From NCBI GenBank assembly GCA_023313575.1, contig JAJTTP010000014.1, positions 992,001 through 1,056,000 of the forward strand: a stretch of DNA of 64,000 nucleotides, given 5' to 3'. Position numbers and translations under genes: made by a program. The DNA comes from Eutypella sp. D-1 (Eukaryota; Ascomycota; Sordariomycetes; Xylariales; Diatrypaceae). A model generated the notes under the pieces. That model saw nothing but the letters and a program-made list of their open reading frames with translations, was not told the origin of the DNA and did no database searches. Below, piece by piece: positions 11,529 through 23,666 of the stretch (the stretch's first letter is position 1; each line of letters opens with the position of its first letter).

Positions 11529-12619
11529 ATGAATGCTACGAAGCGTACTCATCGGCGAGGTTCGCTGAGTTTATCAAGCCTGTAAGTGCCTGTGGCTTCT
11601 CATTCCCCTTGCTGAAACTAAACGGCCCCGGATGTTAACGAGATGCCTTCCACAGCGCGGGTTCGGGGACCATCAGAATACTCGTGGGGCCGCAGCGGCG
11701 GGAGTTCCTCGTCCAAAGGAAGCTACTTGTGTCATCTTGTCATTTCTTTCGCCAGCTCGTAGAGACGGCGCGGATGGGCTTCTACAATGGAACATCGCGC
11801 CTTACCATCACACTGCATGGCCAGTGCCCGGACATGTTCGAGTTGTTCCACTCTTGGATACACACGGGAAAGGGCTTCCACGACTTCATTGATGATGCCG
11901 AGATGAACGATACGTGCGAGGAGCTTCACTGGGACCTCGTCAACTTGCACCTGTTCGCGGCCCAGATTCAGCTCACCGTTGTGCAGGACTTGGCCATGGA
12001 CGCGATACAGGACCTCTATCTCCGGTGCGACTGGGATATTGTCCCGGAGCTGGTGAGGTATCTGTATCAACAGTGTGACCCGAGGGACAGCTGCCGTCTG
12101 CGCAAATGGATCGTTGCGAGTAAGTATTCTCATAACGAGCCCCCCTCCCCCCTTTTGCTCCAACCATTAAGTAGTCAATACTAATCTACCAATCTAGTGA
12201 CAACGTGGGTACTCGGTGGGCTCCAGAAGATGATTATGACCGATCGCATCCAAGAGCTCTTTGACAGCTGTCCCGGGTTCTTCGAGGAGTACAACACGCA
12301 CCTGCGCAAGATGTCGCAGGGCAAGCTGCACTGCCATTCGAAGAATCCCCAGCTCAGGCTGCCGAGCAACAATCTGCGGAACGAGGAGCGCCAGTTCGGA
12401 TACCGCCAGTGCTCGTTCCACACGCACAGGTCGGCGGTCGGCCAGGGCAAATGTCCGCATTCAATCTTCCCGCTGTCGCCGTTCATCCCGTCGTTCGTCA
12501 CATCGCCCTCAACGGACAGCGACGCCGGATTTTCCTGCAGCCCGGCCTCCGCGTCGGTGTCGCCGATAATCTCGCCGACGAGCGATACTATATTCGACTT
12601 ATACCTGACCGCTCGCTAA
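11529..12619 (+). CDS. BTB/POZ-fold protein (312 aa), three exons
   Basis: Small fungal protein with one N-terminal BTB-type fold; such proteins act as dimerisation modules or cullin-3 adaptors, but no partner domain is visible. Exons are 11529-11581, 11656-12119 and 12198-12619; the introns are 74 and 78 nt with GTAAGT donors and CAG/TAG acceptors. The joins keep frame and give SSLAGSGTIRILVGP at the first junction and WIVAMTTWVLG at the second. The BTB core is about residues 22-130: a strand (TIRILVGPQRREFLV), the helix LLVSSCHFFRQLV, then Trp/Phe-rich helices including DLVNLHLFAAQ. The last 60 residues are Ser/Pro-rich and probably disordered. The third exon has no ATG of its own at its 5' edge, only GTG, supporting the spliced model. 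The exact role is unknown. Confidence 0.82.
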
Positions 12620-14262
12620 GCTTGAAGCAAATCGCAGGCGATTCATGGGACACCTTCGGTGCAACTCTCGCTATCGCGAGCCCCTCTCCATAAAACGGCA
12701 GTGCCTTTCATAAAAAGCCTAATGCCTAATGACAGGGCATGTTTCGCATTATAACGCGAATGTGTCAGCGTCCTGGTCCAGAAATACCACTCTTTTACTT
12801 CTACTTCTAATGACGCTTGTGGTCGTCGAGTTTCGGGTCACTTTGACAGGGCCCGATTATTATTTATTTCTTCTTTCCTTTTTCTTCTTTTTACGGGAGC
12901 CATATCCCTGGTCACGAGGTAGATACCGTCGTTGATGTCGAGCCCCACACGGACGATGGGATGTCGCAAGGTGGCCGACGCGATCATCGGCGCCTCGTAA
13001 TGGGCAAGGAGATGGCTCAGCCTCCCCTCCGGTTGATCCACGAAAGGGGGACCTCTTGATGAGAACATGAACATAGGAACATGGGAACATGGAACACGAT
13101 GATTCTGGTTGAACGGCAATAGGAAACGGTGGATTACTAGGAATACCCAACTCTTTTTTTTCCTTTTTGTTCTTTTCTTTTATTCACATCATACCCATAT
13201 TTGAAGTCGCTAGGGTAACCTACCGAGAAAGAGCACGGAGGAAGGATACTTAGGAGTTACAGAAAAGGTGTCTTCGATACTAGCTAGTCACTAGCATAGA
13301 AAAGAATTCAAAACAACCAAGTCTCCGAAATTGTCTCCCTTCTATAACTAACAGCTCTTGTGATAATCCCAGAAATTTTGGGGTATGCATGTTTGGATAC
13401 GTGCAATCATACCCTATTTAGCGACTCTGTTCTCGTCTCAGGAGCCCCAGGTCATGGCTATCATGTCTTAATGGCCGAAACCATGGTGTATTATCATACT
13501 CTACACGCCCATATCCACTAGCATTTTTAAGTTCCTTGTTGCCCAGGGGCTGTCACTACATCTGATTCGCTACAACTGGCCGCGCTGCCAGATTTTGCCA
13601 ACATAACAATCGTTCTAAGCAGTGTAAAGTTCCCATGTCCACCAGTCATGTAAATGGAATAAACTCATGGAAAATCAATCATATGTAATGTCGTGACTGC
13701 GATTGACATATTCTAAGCTCAGCTAGGCAATAATGGACAGGAAGGATCGATGCCTTTCGGCCATCCTCCCGGTGCCGATTTTCTAAAAATATATCATGGT
13801 ATACAACACTACGGCCAATAGAGAAGAAAGATAGACTGCCTGCCAACTTGCATAGGTGTAGACACTACCACAAGCGAAGGATACCGGCGCCCATCGGAAA
13901 ACAGCCACGAGCATATTAAAACGACAACCTACCTACTTACTTCAGTTCACTTGGTTCTGCACTTCCAAATTCTAAATATGTAAATTCCAAGAGAAACCCT
14001 TATCAAGCTTGCAGCCCGCATATATCCATCATGAGTCACCTGCCGATCCTCCAAGATCGACTGGACCTGGTCCCTTCAATAAATTGATCAACCGGCGTCC
14101 TTTTCATCATACACATATTCACGTCCTTCATCTTCGCTGCCCGTATCTAGTGTTCATATTTTAGTAAACTAAAGTCGGCAAGCACATTCTTTTGGTACAG
14201 TAACTTCGTTGTCAGAATACGGAGAAGAAAAAGAAGAAGAGACAGAAACAGCCATAACAACA
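12620..14262. other. intergenic
   Basis: No supportable gene. Contains the 3' UTR of the BTB gene and the promoter of the RNA ligase gene. T-rich tracts near 12860-12895 and 13155-13180; otherwise nothing distinctive. Confidence 0.55.
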
Positions 14263-15480
14263 ATGCCAAGAAAACTCGTGACGGTGCGGAGGGTTTCAGC
14301 GGTGCGGCCGATCGCGGGCGCGGACCGGATCGAGGCGGTCACGGTGGACGGCTGGACGTGTGTGGCGAAGGTTGGATGCTTCCACCAGGACGATCTGGCA
14401 CTGTTCTTCGAGATCGATAGCTTTCTGCCGGCAACGGACCCGCGGTGGGCGTATCTCGAGCAGAAGTTCATCACGTACGATGGCACGCGGGGGTTCCGGG
14501 TCCGGAGCATCAAGATCCGCGGGCAGATCTCGCAGGGCATCCTCACGACCCTCGACGAGTTCCCCGAGGTCGCCGCTCGGCGGGCCGAGCTCGAGGCGCA
14601 GCTCGTGCACAGTGGTGCTGCCACTGCCACTACTGAGAGTGTTGACGGCATGCTGCTAAACAAGGAGTCCTTCGAGGATGTGCTCGGCGTGCGAAAGTAC
14701 GACACGGCGACGGCAAGCGAGAGCAAGAAATGGGAGGATAAGAATGGCGCTAACGAGAACACACCCTCCCCCGAGTTCATCCCCCGGACAGACCAGGAGC
14801 GCGTGCAGAACCTGAAACCCGGCACTCTCGAGATGTGGCAGGACGAGATCTTCCAGGAGACGACGAAGATGGACGGGACCTCCATGACGGTATACTTTGT
14901 GCGAAACAGCAGCCCATTGTTCGGCAGACTGCCCGCACTGCCTAGTCAGGATGCCGACGGCGAGCCGCCGGTGACTGGGAACAGGAGGGGCGACGCGGTG
15001 CAACCCAACGGTCGCGTGGGCGTGTGTTCGCGAAGAATAGAGAAGTGGGAGAACCGGGGCGGACACTTCTGGGCAGCCGCACGACACCACGAGCTTCCGA
15101 GGAAACTATCAGCCTTGGGGCGCAACATCGCGGTGCAGGGGGAGCTGTGCGGGAGCACAATCCAGGGGAACTTCGAGGGCTTCCCGGTGGGCACGCACGA
15201 CTTCTTCGTCTTCACCATCTGGGACATCGACGCCCGCCGGTACCTGGTCCCTATGGAGACGGAGGACCTCGCCGTCCGCATCCTCGGCCTCCGCCACGTC
15301 CCAGTTGTCGGTTATGGCCCGCTCCGCTGCTTTGGCAGCACCGTGGACGACTTCCTGGCCCGCGCCGAGGGATTCGGCCTCAACGGTCGCAAGCGCGAGG
15401 GCATCGTGCTGAAGCACATCGATGGGCAGTTTAGCTTCAAGGCGATTTCGAATTCGTATCTACTAAAACACGGGGAGTAA
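14263..15480 (+). CDS. RNA ligase of the DraRnl / Rnl5 family (405 aa)
   Basis: ATP-dependent nick-sealing RNA ligase, a covalent nucleotidyltransferase. In the studied members (Deinococcus DraRnl, Naegleria Rnl5) the enzyme joins 3'-OH/5'-phosphate nicks where the 3'-OH strand is RNA. Single exon. The ATG at 14263 was chosen because the open frame further upstream begins at TTG. Residues 1-95 form the OB-like N-terminal module seen in this family (RKLVTVRRVSAVRPI, WTCVAKVGCFHQDDL). The transferase domain carries motif I KMDG with the AMP-accepting Lys202, motif III GELCG (Glu294), motif IIIa HDFFVFTIWDI, motif IV REGIVLK (Glu379) and motif V SFKAIS (Lys393). All catalytic residues are intact. 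About 40 low-complexity residues between the domains (115-165) look like a linker. The neighbours give no functional clue. Confidence 0.92.
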   Translation: MPRKLVTVRRVSAVRPIAGADRIEAVTVDGWTCVAKVGCFHQDDLALFFEIDSFLPATDPRWAYLEQKFITYDGTRGFRVRSIKIRGQISQGILTTLDEFPEVAARRAELEAQLVHSGAATATTESVDGMLLNKESFEDVLGVRKYDTATASESKKWEDKNGANENTPSPEFIPRTDQERVQNLKPGTLEMWQDEIFQETTKMDGTSMTVYFVRNSSPLFGRLPALPSQDADGEPPVTGNRRGDAVQPNGRVGVCSRRIEKWENRGGHFWAAARHHELPRKLSALGRNIAVQGELCGSTIQGNFEGFPVGTHDFFVFTIWDIDARRYLVPMETEDLAVRILGLRHVPVVGYGPLRCFGSTVDDFLARAEGFGLNGRKREGIVLKHIDGQFSFKAISNSYLLKHGE

Positions 15481-16748
15481 CAGCTGGCCAGCACTCAAGC
15501 GAGAGAAGACGAGAAAAACACCGATGGTGGGTTAGGCATACAAGCAGGCGATGCAAACACCTACCTGAAGTAGCCCCTGCCTTTTCTTCCATCTTAAGAA
15601 ATTCAAGGAGGGTGCCAATTTCGCCAGTGTTAGAGATAAATGCTAATTCGGCAAGTGAGTGCCGTGAAAACGGTTCTTTGCCCCCGCAATCACTTCCAAC
15701 AACTAGGGGAGTACTTAGCGGCCCCGTTTCCATATTTGAGATTGAGAAGTTGGATTAGCGATGATCTATGAAGCTAATATACAAGGAGGCGAAGACGACA
15801 TGAGTTCAATGTTGTTTCGATTCTGTATACAACCCTAAATGTATTTTTGTGAGGAAGGCTTGATTTCCCGCTAGATGTGGTTCTGATCTAAATCGACCGG
15901 ATGTATAGACTCTATAACCCTGATATTGCCAAGTATTCTATAGTAAGAGAGTGCCTGCCTCGCTTTCGCGCCGGCGTGATGGCTTGCCTATTTCGAATGT
16001 GATAGCCCGACCTCTGCGATTCGTCAAGGGCACTCTTGGCGCGGACCAGACAGTTTCGCCAAACCATGAACTTGACCGTCAACGAGTAGGAGTGGGCAGC
16101 CAGCCCCAACTGATAAAGAAAAAAGGTCCACGGCACTCCTAGCGCGCGCCCGGAGCGGGGGAGGTAGTCAAGGTGAGCTACCCGTACTGCAGATAGATCC
16201 GTATATAATAGCCCGATCAGACTGGTTTCCACGGTTCGGCATAATAAAACTGCGTTGCTCTTGGCACTGCGACGTCGAGCCGGCGCAGTGAGGGAGGGTT
16301 GATTTCGCCGAAATTTCCCCAAGCGGCGGCGTGCTCTTGAGTTCTCCTATGGGAGCTGGGCGTGACGGTGCCTGTGCCACCATCCAAGTCGATAGCGTTG
16401 CTGGGCTAGAGACGAATATGGCTAACGGCCGTCGAGTAGATCGAATGTGACTGGGCACGTAATATCCCCCCCTTCTCGCAGGAGCTGACGGGCTCGTAGG
16501 CTGTGTCGTGGTTGATGGACGAGCGTCCGTCGGCGGGGTTCTCACGTTGGAAATTGGGGAACCATCACCGAGCCAAGGAGCGGCACTGTCACGATGCTGA
16601 CCCCAAGCCCATTCCTGGTTGGCGTAGATGCCAGAACTCCCGGGGGTGCATCCTCGAGCCAAGTAAGGATCTGACAATGGCAGATGACGTCGAGCAGCCA
16701 CCGAAAACGCTGGTATATTTTGAGAGGGAGCAGTCACATGTCATAATT
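15481..16748. other. intergenic between convergent genes
   Basis: Convergent 3' flanks of the RNA ligase and Sld5 genes. An open frame of 189 codons on the minus strand (16737-16168) begins 12 nt after the Sld5 stop, but it is Pro/Ser-rich without recognisable domain and overlaps other frames; I do not call it a gene. Confidence 0.55.
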
Positions 16749-17477
16749 CTAGACAAGCTCAGCTCGACCAGACTCAATCAGCGGCTTAGCGTCTGACCAT
16801 CTCAAGATGATAACGTCGCCGTTCTTTCCATTCATATGCCCGTCGACGTCAGTGCCGCGACCCTCCACCTCGGTGTCGCGCAGGAGGCGGATAAAGACGG
16901 CGGCATCGAGATCGGGAGCATCGATCATGCTGATGTTGCCAGCAGTGTCATTTAAGTTCTGAAGAGAGGGTGGGAAAGACGACAGGAAGGAAGACAAGTA
17001 ATGGTTGTGGAGTAGGGCCTGATGCCGAGTCGCGTAGGCCAACTCGGTGGGTGATAGGCGGGCTTGCAGCTCCGGCGTAGACAGGTAATGTAGAGTGTGC
17101 CTGTCGATCTTGGCAATCCGGGCCCTCAGGTAGCTCCGGACGATGAACTTGTAGCGCTCAAGCTCAGTCTGAATGACGATCAGAGCGAAGTTGGTCTTGG
17201 GGTCCATGTCACCGGTCATCTCCTCGACCTTCTCGATCTGTTGCTTGATGCGCTCGTTGATGCGCTCGAAAAAGCCCTCGGATTCGGAGGGCCAGCTGGT
17301 AGAGATTATTTAGTAAGGATTTAATATCGGTTATCTATGTTATCCTACTGACCTGAGCAACTCGGGGACCGACCTTTCGGCAACCCACGCTCGGGTAAGT
17401 GCTTGGAGGTCACGCGTTTCCCGGGGGATCGGGTCCGAGGCCGGATCGACCTCGAGCAGGATATCGTCAATATCCAT
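16749..17477 (-). CDS. sld5: GINS complex subunit Sld5 (223 aa), two exons
   Basis: Sld5 is one of four subunits of GINS, which with Cdc45 and Mcm2-7 forms the CMG replicative helicase in the nucleus. Exon 1 is 17477-17353, starting [11 protein letters not shown]. The intron is 57 nt (GTCAGT donor, CAG acceptor). Exon 2 is 17295-16749. The join gives [20 protein letters not shown], matching the family's conserved helix. The A-domain continues with [40 protein letters not shown] and LSPTELAYA. The B-domain ends with the characteristic IESGRAELV directly before the TAG, as in orthologues ending in VELV. Length equals that of human SLD5 (223 aa). The start is the only Met before the conserved helix. 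All elements are intact. Confidence 0.96.
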
Positions 17478-20400
17478 GATGATCAGTTGCAGTCAGTTCC
17501 TGCGGGGAATATCAAAGTGAATGTCGCAGGTACTTTAATATAGTGTGCCTCCGGGCAATAGACTGAAGTATACTCCGATATATCCTTGGTAGTTCGTTTA
17601 GGACGGGAGGTAGGGATGTATACTTAGGTTGGTATATTTTTATATAAAACCTCATCTAATGATGTACGTACGTAGGTACTCCCGGTCTCATACAGCGTGA
17701 CGGACGCGTTTAACCTACAGCCCTCAAGGACCTTTTAGCGGGGTAAATGGCTAAGTGCCTACCAGTACTGCTTACTTAGGTACTTCGTACACGTAGTGTA
17801 TAATATGTATTTACCGGAGAATAGGATGTGGGGTACCGAGCATACAGCTCAGCTACCCACTGTAGTAGGTAGGTACTTGCTAACTTACCAGCCCACTGGT
17901 ACAAAGAAACTCTATTATTTACATATACTGGATAAGTATATGGAAGGCATGCACATGGAATGCAAGCCCTCGATATTCGATAGTTACTCGATATTAACAG
18001 TTAGGGTCAACGTAAAGACCTAAGATAATATAGATCTAAGGATGAACTCATTTTAGAGATAACTTTGTCGTTGTCGAGAGTGATAACTATGCCCAGGAGA
18101 TTGGGGGAGGATGAGGTCTCGAATAGGGTTGATAGGAAGTGTCTAGGGGGGAAGAAAGGGGGAAGAAAGGGGCAAGGGGGCTCGATGGAGATGATCAAAC
18201 GGTTCTGGCATAGCATTCTGTCCATACGTAATTAAGCACGAAATATAATATCAATATCATGCTTTACGAAGGAGGGGATTCATCCAAATGTAAACCCGGA
18301 TATATCCGGAAATATCAAAACGTCGTTACCGTCACCTTGGAACCGGGGGCCCTGGACCCATCCCCAAATTGATTTTGAAGCGACCTCATCTCGTCAATCT
18401 CGTAAGACTGCACTCGTGGATACTGCAGTAGATACTACAGTAGCATCCGTGATATATGCCCTCTTCCCTGTCATTCGACCCCCGTTATACACCCCCCCGG
18501 TCGAAAGTACCCAGCAGCGTGAGCAGGCATGAAATACATCATTGCATTACCTACATGCGCATGCGCATAACCACACCTAGGTATACACTGTGATAACGTG
18601 CCCCCGGTCTTACATGCGTATTTGGCATGCCCAAATACTCACTTCCCTGTAGCCAACCAGCCAACTACATAGGCCGTCAGACTCATCCATGCCTACGGCC
18701 AGCTTCCCTGTTCCCGGTCCTCAGCCCTCTCAATGCTTCTTCCTCGCTCCCGCGCTGCCCCGCTGCCGTTCTGCTCTAGGTAGTGTGTTAGCCTTAGGCA
18801 CGATAGGAGAGCCAAGGACCGCCTACATATGTGCTTTCCAAGGGATATCCTTTCTATGACGCGGGGTTGGCACTGTAAAGGGAGCCTCCTGGTATCATTT
18901 CTGACCCTCGCGAAACAGCACATTTGTCATTTCTCCAGATGACACAATGCTTCCCCGCGTCGGGAGATAGCGCCGCAGTAGTACGTGATCGTGTATCTGC
19001 CTATCTATGCTGCGGGTTGGCACCCCCCTCCCCCACTTCACGCCATTCGTAGATGATAGATGGACCAACACATTCGGGGAAGCCATGTGTATATGTGAGT
19101 GATCCTATTTGCCTCTTCTTACCTATGGGGGTGGCTTGAATACCTTTGAGCAGAGTATGCGCTGCAGACTACCTACATGTTGCGTGGGCATTATATAGAC
19201 GAGAGATGTCTTAGTACCCACCACCACCCTCCTTTATGATAGAGTAGAGTACTTGCGCAGAACAATACCGTCTGGTTAGGCCTCCTCCCCCGCGGGACGG
19301 GCCTGGTGGCGGTCGCCATGATGGAATCTTCCGAGGAGATAATATACGGGGCATATACGAGGAGTTGCCCTGGGCTATCATAGCCCAAATGGAAAGGATA
19401 TGGGGGCGGCTCGGATAACGCGCGTAAATCGAGATGCAGAATACGTGTATACGCCGTCAGCTAACCCCTTCCCAGGTATGCCGGATAGGCAGAAATAGCA
19501 TAATTTGGGGGGCGATGGTGGTATTGACGATGTCGTTTTCTTCTCTTCTCCCTTCTTAGATAGCGTAGCAGAGAACCTAACGGTATGTATGCATGTAGGT
19601 AGGTAAGAAACGTACGATACCACGGTAGACGACTTCCGACACAGATCTGATCGAACTTCATAGTCCTCTTGTCCCGGTTTCGAGGAAAATGAGGTAGGTG
19701 CGTGAGGGAGTCTGTATGGTGAGAGAGGGTTGGGCTGGATGTGTCGATCATGGTGATGCGTGGGCGAGTGTGTGCGTTCGAGTTATCGTCGTTGGCTGTC
19801 GGTGTCTGTTGTTGGCATTGGTGTGAATTGGGAAGACGGAGGGAGGTGTGAGCCGTGTGCTGGCGTCTGACGTGGTGCATGTCCGGGAGGTATCATCCAC
19901 CCCGGATGAAGTAGTATCCCAGGGTCGACTTTTCCACCTCCCCCCAATCTGACGAGTTGCTGCCCAGCCATGTTTCTCGTTTCGTACCCCCGAAGAGCCA
20001 AGGAGGGGGCTCTGCTCGACCAGACTCTCGGATGAAAGAACCCTGTCCGGTACCAGTAAGAACCGCGAGAAGTCTGGGTCTGGCCCAAGCCACCCCTAGG
20101 GCTGACGCTCTGGTACCGCGTTTTGTGAGACCATACGGAACGCCCCAACGTTCCTATAGGGCCCCTAGAAGATCCCATGCCTCCGTGGAGATGTTGGAGA
20201 TGCCGTACTACGTCGTCCCAAGAGCCCTGCAAGAGCTCGGGTGATGATGACGATGACGATAGAGACGCAGCTGCTTTTCTAAGGGGTTATCGTCTCGTCC
20301 CACCTCGTTTCATCTTGTTCCTTTACAATGGCTCTTCGGCTATGGGACAGGGTACTCCGTATATTGCTCTTAACATCGTGATGAATTCGTTAACTACCTA

Positions 20401-20633
20401 TTTTTATCATATTTAAATTTTGCGCCTATTCCAAAAGGTGTTGACGCCGTAGATAGAAACTGTAGACCGCGCTTAATAGAAATGAAAATAGAACACAACC
20501 ACATAGACCAGAAATGATGTAGTTACAAACATGAAAAAATGCAGTAAAGTTGCGTCCCCATAATATGAAATCAAGTCGTTACATGCACGTGTTGCTCTGT
20601 TCATCACTGTTGGGCCAGGGACGCCCGCGTTGG
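17478..20633. other. 3.2-kb gene-free interval
   Basis: No supportable gene. It should include the Sld5 promoter at the left edge and the transcription-factor 3' UTR at the right. Scattered TAGGTA/TACCT motifs (17670, 17775, 17870, 18575), a GCATGCGCATGCGCAT-like palindromic run near 18556-18570, and a duplicated GGGGGAAGAAAG unit near 18150-18170. Open frames of up to 149 codons near 19460-20230 lack conserved content. Confidence 0.55.
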
Positions 20634-23600
20634 TCACCCAATGAACTCGGTGCTGACCAGCGTCTCCCATGGCTTCCCTGTCTTCCATACCAACTCCATC
20701 AACCGACGCGCGTTGTGAACCTGTAACAGATAGAAACACACATTAGCACCGAGGGAAATGTGTATGTATAACGCTTGGGAAGAATGGAGAGATTTTTTAC
20801 CTGGGTCATTCCGTGAGTCTCGGCTATTTCAAACTTATTGAGCAGCAGGGTCCTCTGCGTTTCGTCCCTGGCATCGCAGCCGGCCGTGAACATGGGGAAC
20901 AGGAGGCAAGACTCTGCCGTATCGCCCGGGTAGATGCGGTCGAAAGAGGAGATGATCTTTTGCACGGCCCCCTGTACGGATTCGTCGCCCGACGGCCGCC
21001 CTAACACGCGGCGGTAGAGATGCACCAGAGCGGCCCAGTGAAAGGCCTCGTTGGTCGCCGTCAGTCCTACCCTGTCCCACTTCTCCAGGTCCCCTTTCAT
21101 GTGGATATGCTTGCATGGGGCCGGTGGCCGACCGAGGCTGTCGTAGATGTCGGCCTGGAGCTTGTCGGCTTGTCTGACTACGTCTTGGCTCGGGACCCAA
21201 TCGTCGCGTATGTTGCGGTCATCCCCGATGCGCTCCCTGTCGCATTTTCTTGCCAGGTCGGCCACTTTGGCGAGGAGGTAGATGCATCTAGTCGTAAACC
21301 CCATGATGCAGTCGATCTCGTCGTACCCGTCAACGATGTCATCGTACTCGTAGGCGAAGATCCACGCGGAGGAAGACTCGGTGCGACCGCCACTGAGGCT
21401 GCCGATGACGTCGAGGTAGGCGGCCCAGCTCCAGAGGAACGAGGAGACCTGGTCGTGGCGGAAATTGAGCTGCATCCTGCGCAGACCGCCCGGGCGAACC
21501 ATGATGAGCTCACGCGCGAGGCTCAGGTGCCTCTGCCACGAGATGTCGATGCCAAACACGCGGGGCGAGATGATCTCTAGAGACGCGATCATGATGGCCG
21601 TTGCGAGGTTCGCGTCCGAGAAGTTCCTCTCCGGGTCATCCAGCGCCCGCCGCAGCGCGGGGAAGATGTCGTCCACCCAGAGCGCAATCCTCAGCGTCGG
21701 CTCTTGCTGATTCAGAACGCGTGCCCTGTGTGTGGCTGGCCCATGATGTTAGCTGGTTCGACGGAATACAGGTATTTGTGAGATGACGCACCCGAGTATG
21801 CTAAAAGCAGAGCGAGCAAATTATCGTTCTTCAGCGCCATCTGCGGAAGGACGGTCCTGAAGGGATTCGCATGGGGATCATCGTAGGGAACGAGAACTGC
21901 CCTCAAGTTAGCGGAAAACGCGCTGTATGGACTAGAAGGAAATGGTTTACCTCGGGCAGTGTGGTTGAGGAAATGATGCTGGGACATCGATCAGTAAGAA
22001 GTGTTGGAGCCGGGCCTGGATAACTTACGAAGTACTATACGATATTTGTTTAGTAGAAGCACACACAACTGATGAAATAGAGGAAAACGTACCAGAAGGT
22101 TCATAGGATTCTCGGTGAGCCTAGGTGTATGTTAGCACGCAACTATAGCTGGTTGATGGCTTAGGCAAGTATCTCTAAACTCACTTATCAGGCAGAGGTT
22201 GAAGGCCTGGGGGAATATAAATGTTGACCGGTTGAGCGTAGTAGCCGCCGAGTTCATGCTCTATGTAGGTTGTCTCGACACCAAAGCCAAACTCGTTGGG
22301 ACAGAGGTCGAGATCAGGCTCCTCGATGGGCGTGTCGAGATATTCGCGTTGAAGCAGCGGTGACAGGCCCGAGATCGCGTTCATGTCGTCGTTCTTGCCA
22401 AGGTCACGATCCGCGAAGCCCCGGTCGATGCCGTAGAAGGTCGGACTCGACGCATTCTCAGCATTCCACTGAGGCAACGGCGCGTTCACGTAGCCGAGAC
22501 CCTCGTCCTGGTGCCTCCGCGACCCGGAACCAGCGGATAGCGCGGAACCCACGGAGAGGCGCCTGAGACTGGACGGCGAGGAACCCTGTGCATCCAAGCG
22601 GGCGGATTGGCGCGTATCGTCATCGCTGTAGGTGGACGAGGTGGCGGGCGTCAGAGGCGAGTCGCCGGAACACGGGGCGGAGTAGTTGGGGAACCGCAGC
22701 GAGGCCGTGCTCGAGTCTATCGTTGACGACCGGGAGGAATACGGCCTCTTCTCGGGTAGATCGACGGTCTGGCTCTGGGCGTCGACGCTGAACCTGGTCC
22801 GCTTGGCAGGGCGCTGGAATTTCTCCGTATCGCCAAGAGCCGGTGCCGCACCCTCGCTGAGGGAGGCCCTGTGTTGAGCAGCTTTCGGCCTATCAGGCTT
22901 GCTGGTGGGCTGGACCGTGGCGCCGCCGGTCAGGGGCTCCAGCCTGCGGGTTCCGGGTGCATCCGAGGACGGATACTGGTGGACGAGCTTGAATCCCTTG
23001 GCCGGCGCTGGCGCGGTTGGGGACACCACGTCTTGGCCGAAGTCGATCACCCCCTCAGGGCGTTTGCCCCTGCGGCCTTCCCAGTTCAGACGGATGCTGT
23101 AGTCGCATTTCTCTCCCGTGCGTTGGCAGCTGGTACATCGTCAGTCAGCCAGCCAAGACAGCCAAGTCAGTCAGAAATTCAACATATGGGTAGAGTCTGC
23201 GTGTGACGATCATGCCAGTGGCGGTGTGTGGGCAAATAGTCGTCACTGGCGGCATGCGCGGATGAGCAGGCCGAGGGTTCGGTCGCACTCCGAGCAGAGC
23301 GAGCGCGCGAGCGCGCGAGCGAAAGAAGGAACACACGTGGGTAGAACAAGAGACGGGAGACGAGGGAGCGGGAGACGTTACTTCAGGCAACCGGGCCGCT
23401 CCTCCCCACACTTGATCTTGCGGCTTTTACAAGGCCTTTATTAAAAATTTTAGAAAAAGTTACATATTAGCTTATTTTTCTCGGCGCGCGTCAGGATGGC
23501 CCCATTGGGAGGGACAATGGCTTCAATTTTCGTGGGAGAGGGAGGAGGGGGTTGGATGGGGGAAAAGAGGTTCACGGGCAAAAATTGGGTCATGGTTTTC

Positions 23601-23666
23601 GTACCAACATCCATTTCGACTTCGCCGCTTGGGTTCCGGAGCGCCAGGCTTCTTGGGCCGTGGCAT
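20634..23666 (-). CDS. Zn(II)2Cys6 transcription factor with fungal trans_2 domain (749 aa), nine exons
   Basis: Nuclear DNA-binding regulator; target genes cannot be inferred. Exons on the minus strand: 23666-23605, 23435-23382, 23129-22185, 22120-22093, 22034-22029, 21978-21951, 21896-21792, 21735-20801 and 20720-20634. Every junction keeps phase and the total is 750 codons. The zinc cluster is split by two introns and becomes complete only on splicing: Cys20, 23, 30, 37, 40 and 47 in C-x2-C-x6-C-x6-C-x2-C-x6-C spacing, preceded by basic KRRSRNG. A disordered Ser/Pro region follows (about 65-350), then the trans_2 domain from NPMNLLYFHHFLNHTARV to the C-terminal ELVWKTGKPWETLVS, typical of this regulator type. 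Exon 5 is only 6 nt and encodes the Tyr-Phe of LLYFHHF. Isolated frames in this region start at GTG or internal Met codons and are not separate genes. Confidence 0.92.

Noticed and set aside
14209..14262. Upstream extension of the RNA ligase frame
   Set aside because: The extension starts at TTG and encodes only low-complexity Glu/Thr residues; the ATG at 14263 begins directly at the conserved RKLVTVRR.
16168..16737. 189-codon minus-strand frame just after the Sld5 stop
   Set aside because: Pro/Ser-rich, no domain, overlapped by other frames; its position looks suggestive but nothing supports translation.
20835..21580. Long antisense and alternate-frame ORFs over the transcription-factor exon
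   Set aside because: They are GC-rich shadows of exon 8 of the Zn2Cys6 regulator, which carries the conserved domain in its own frame.
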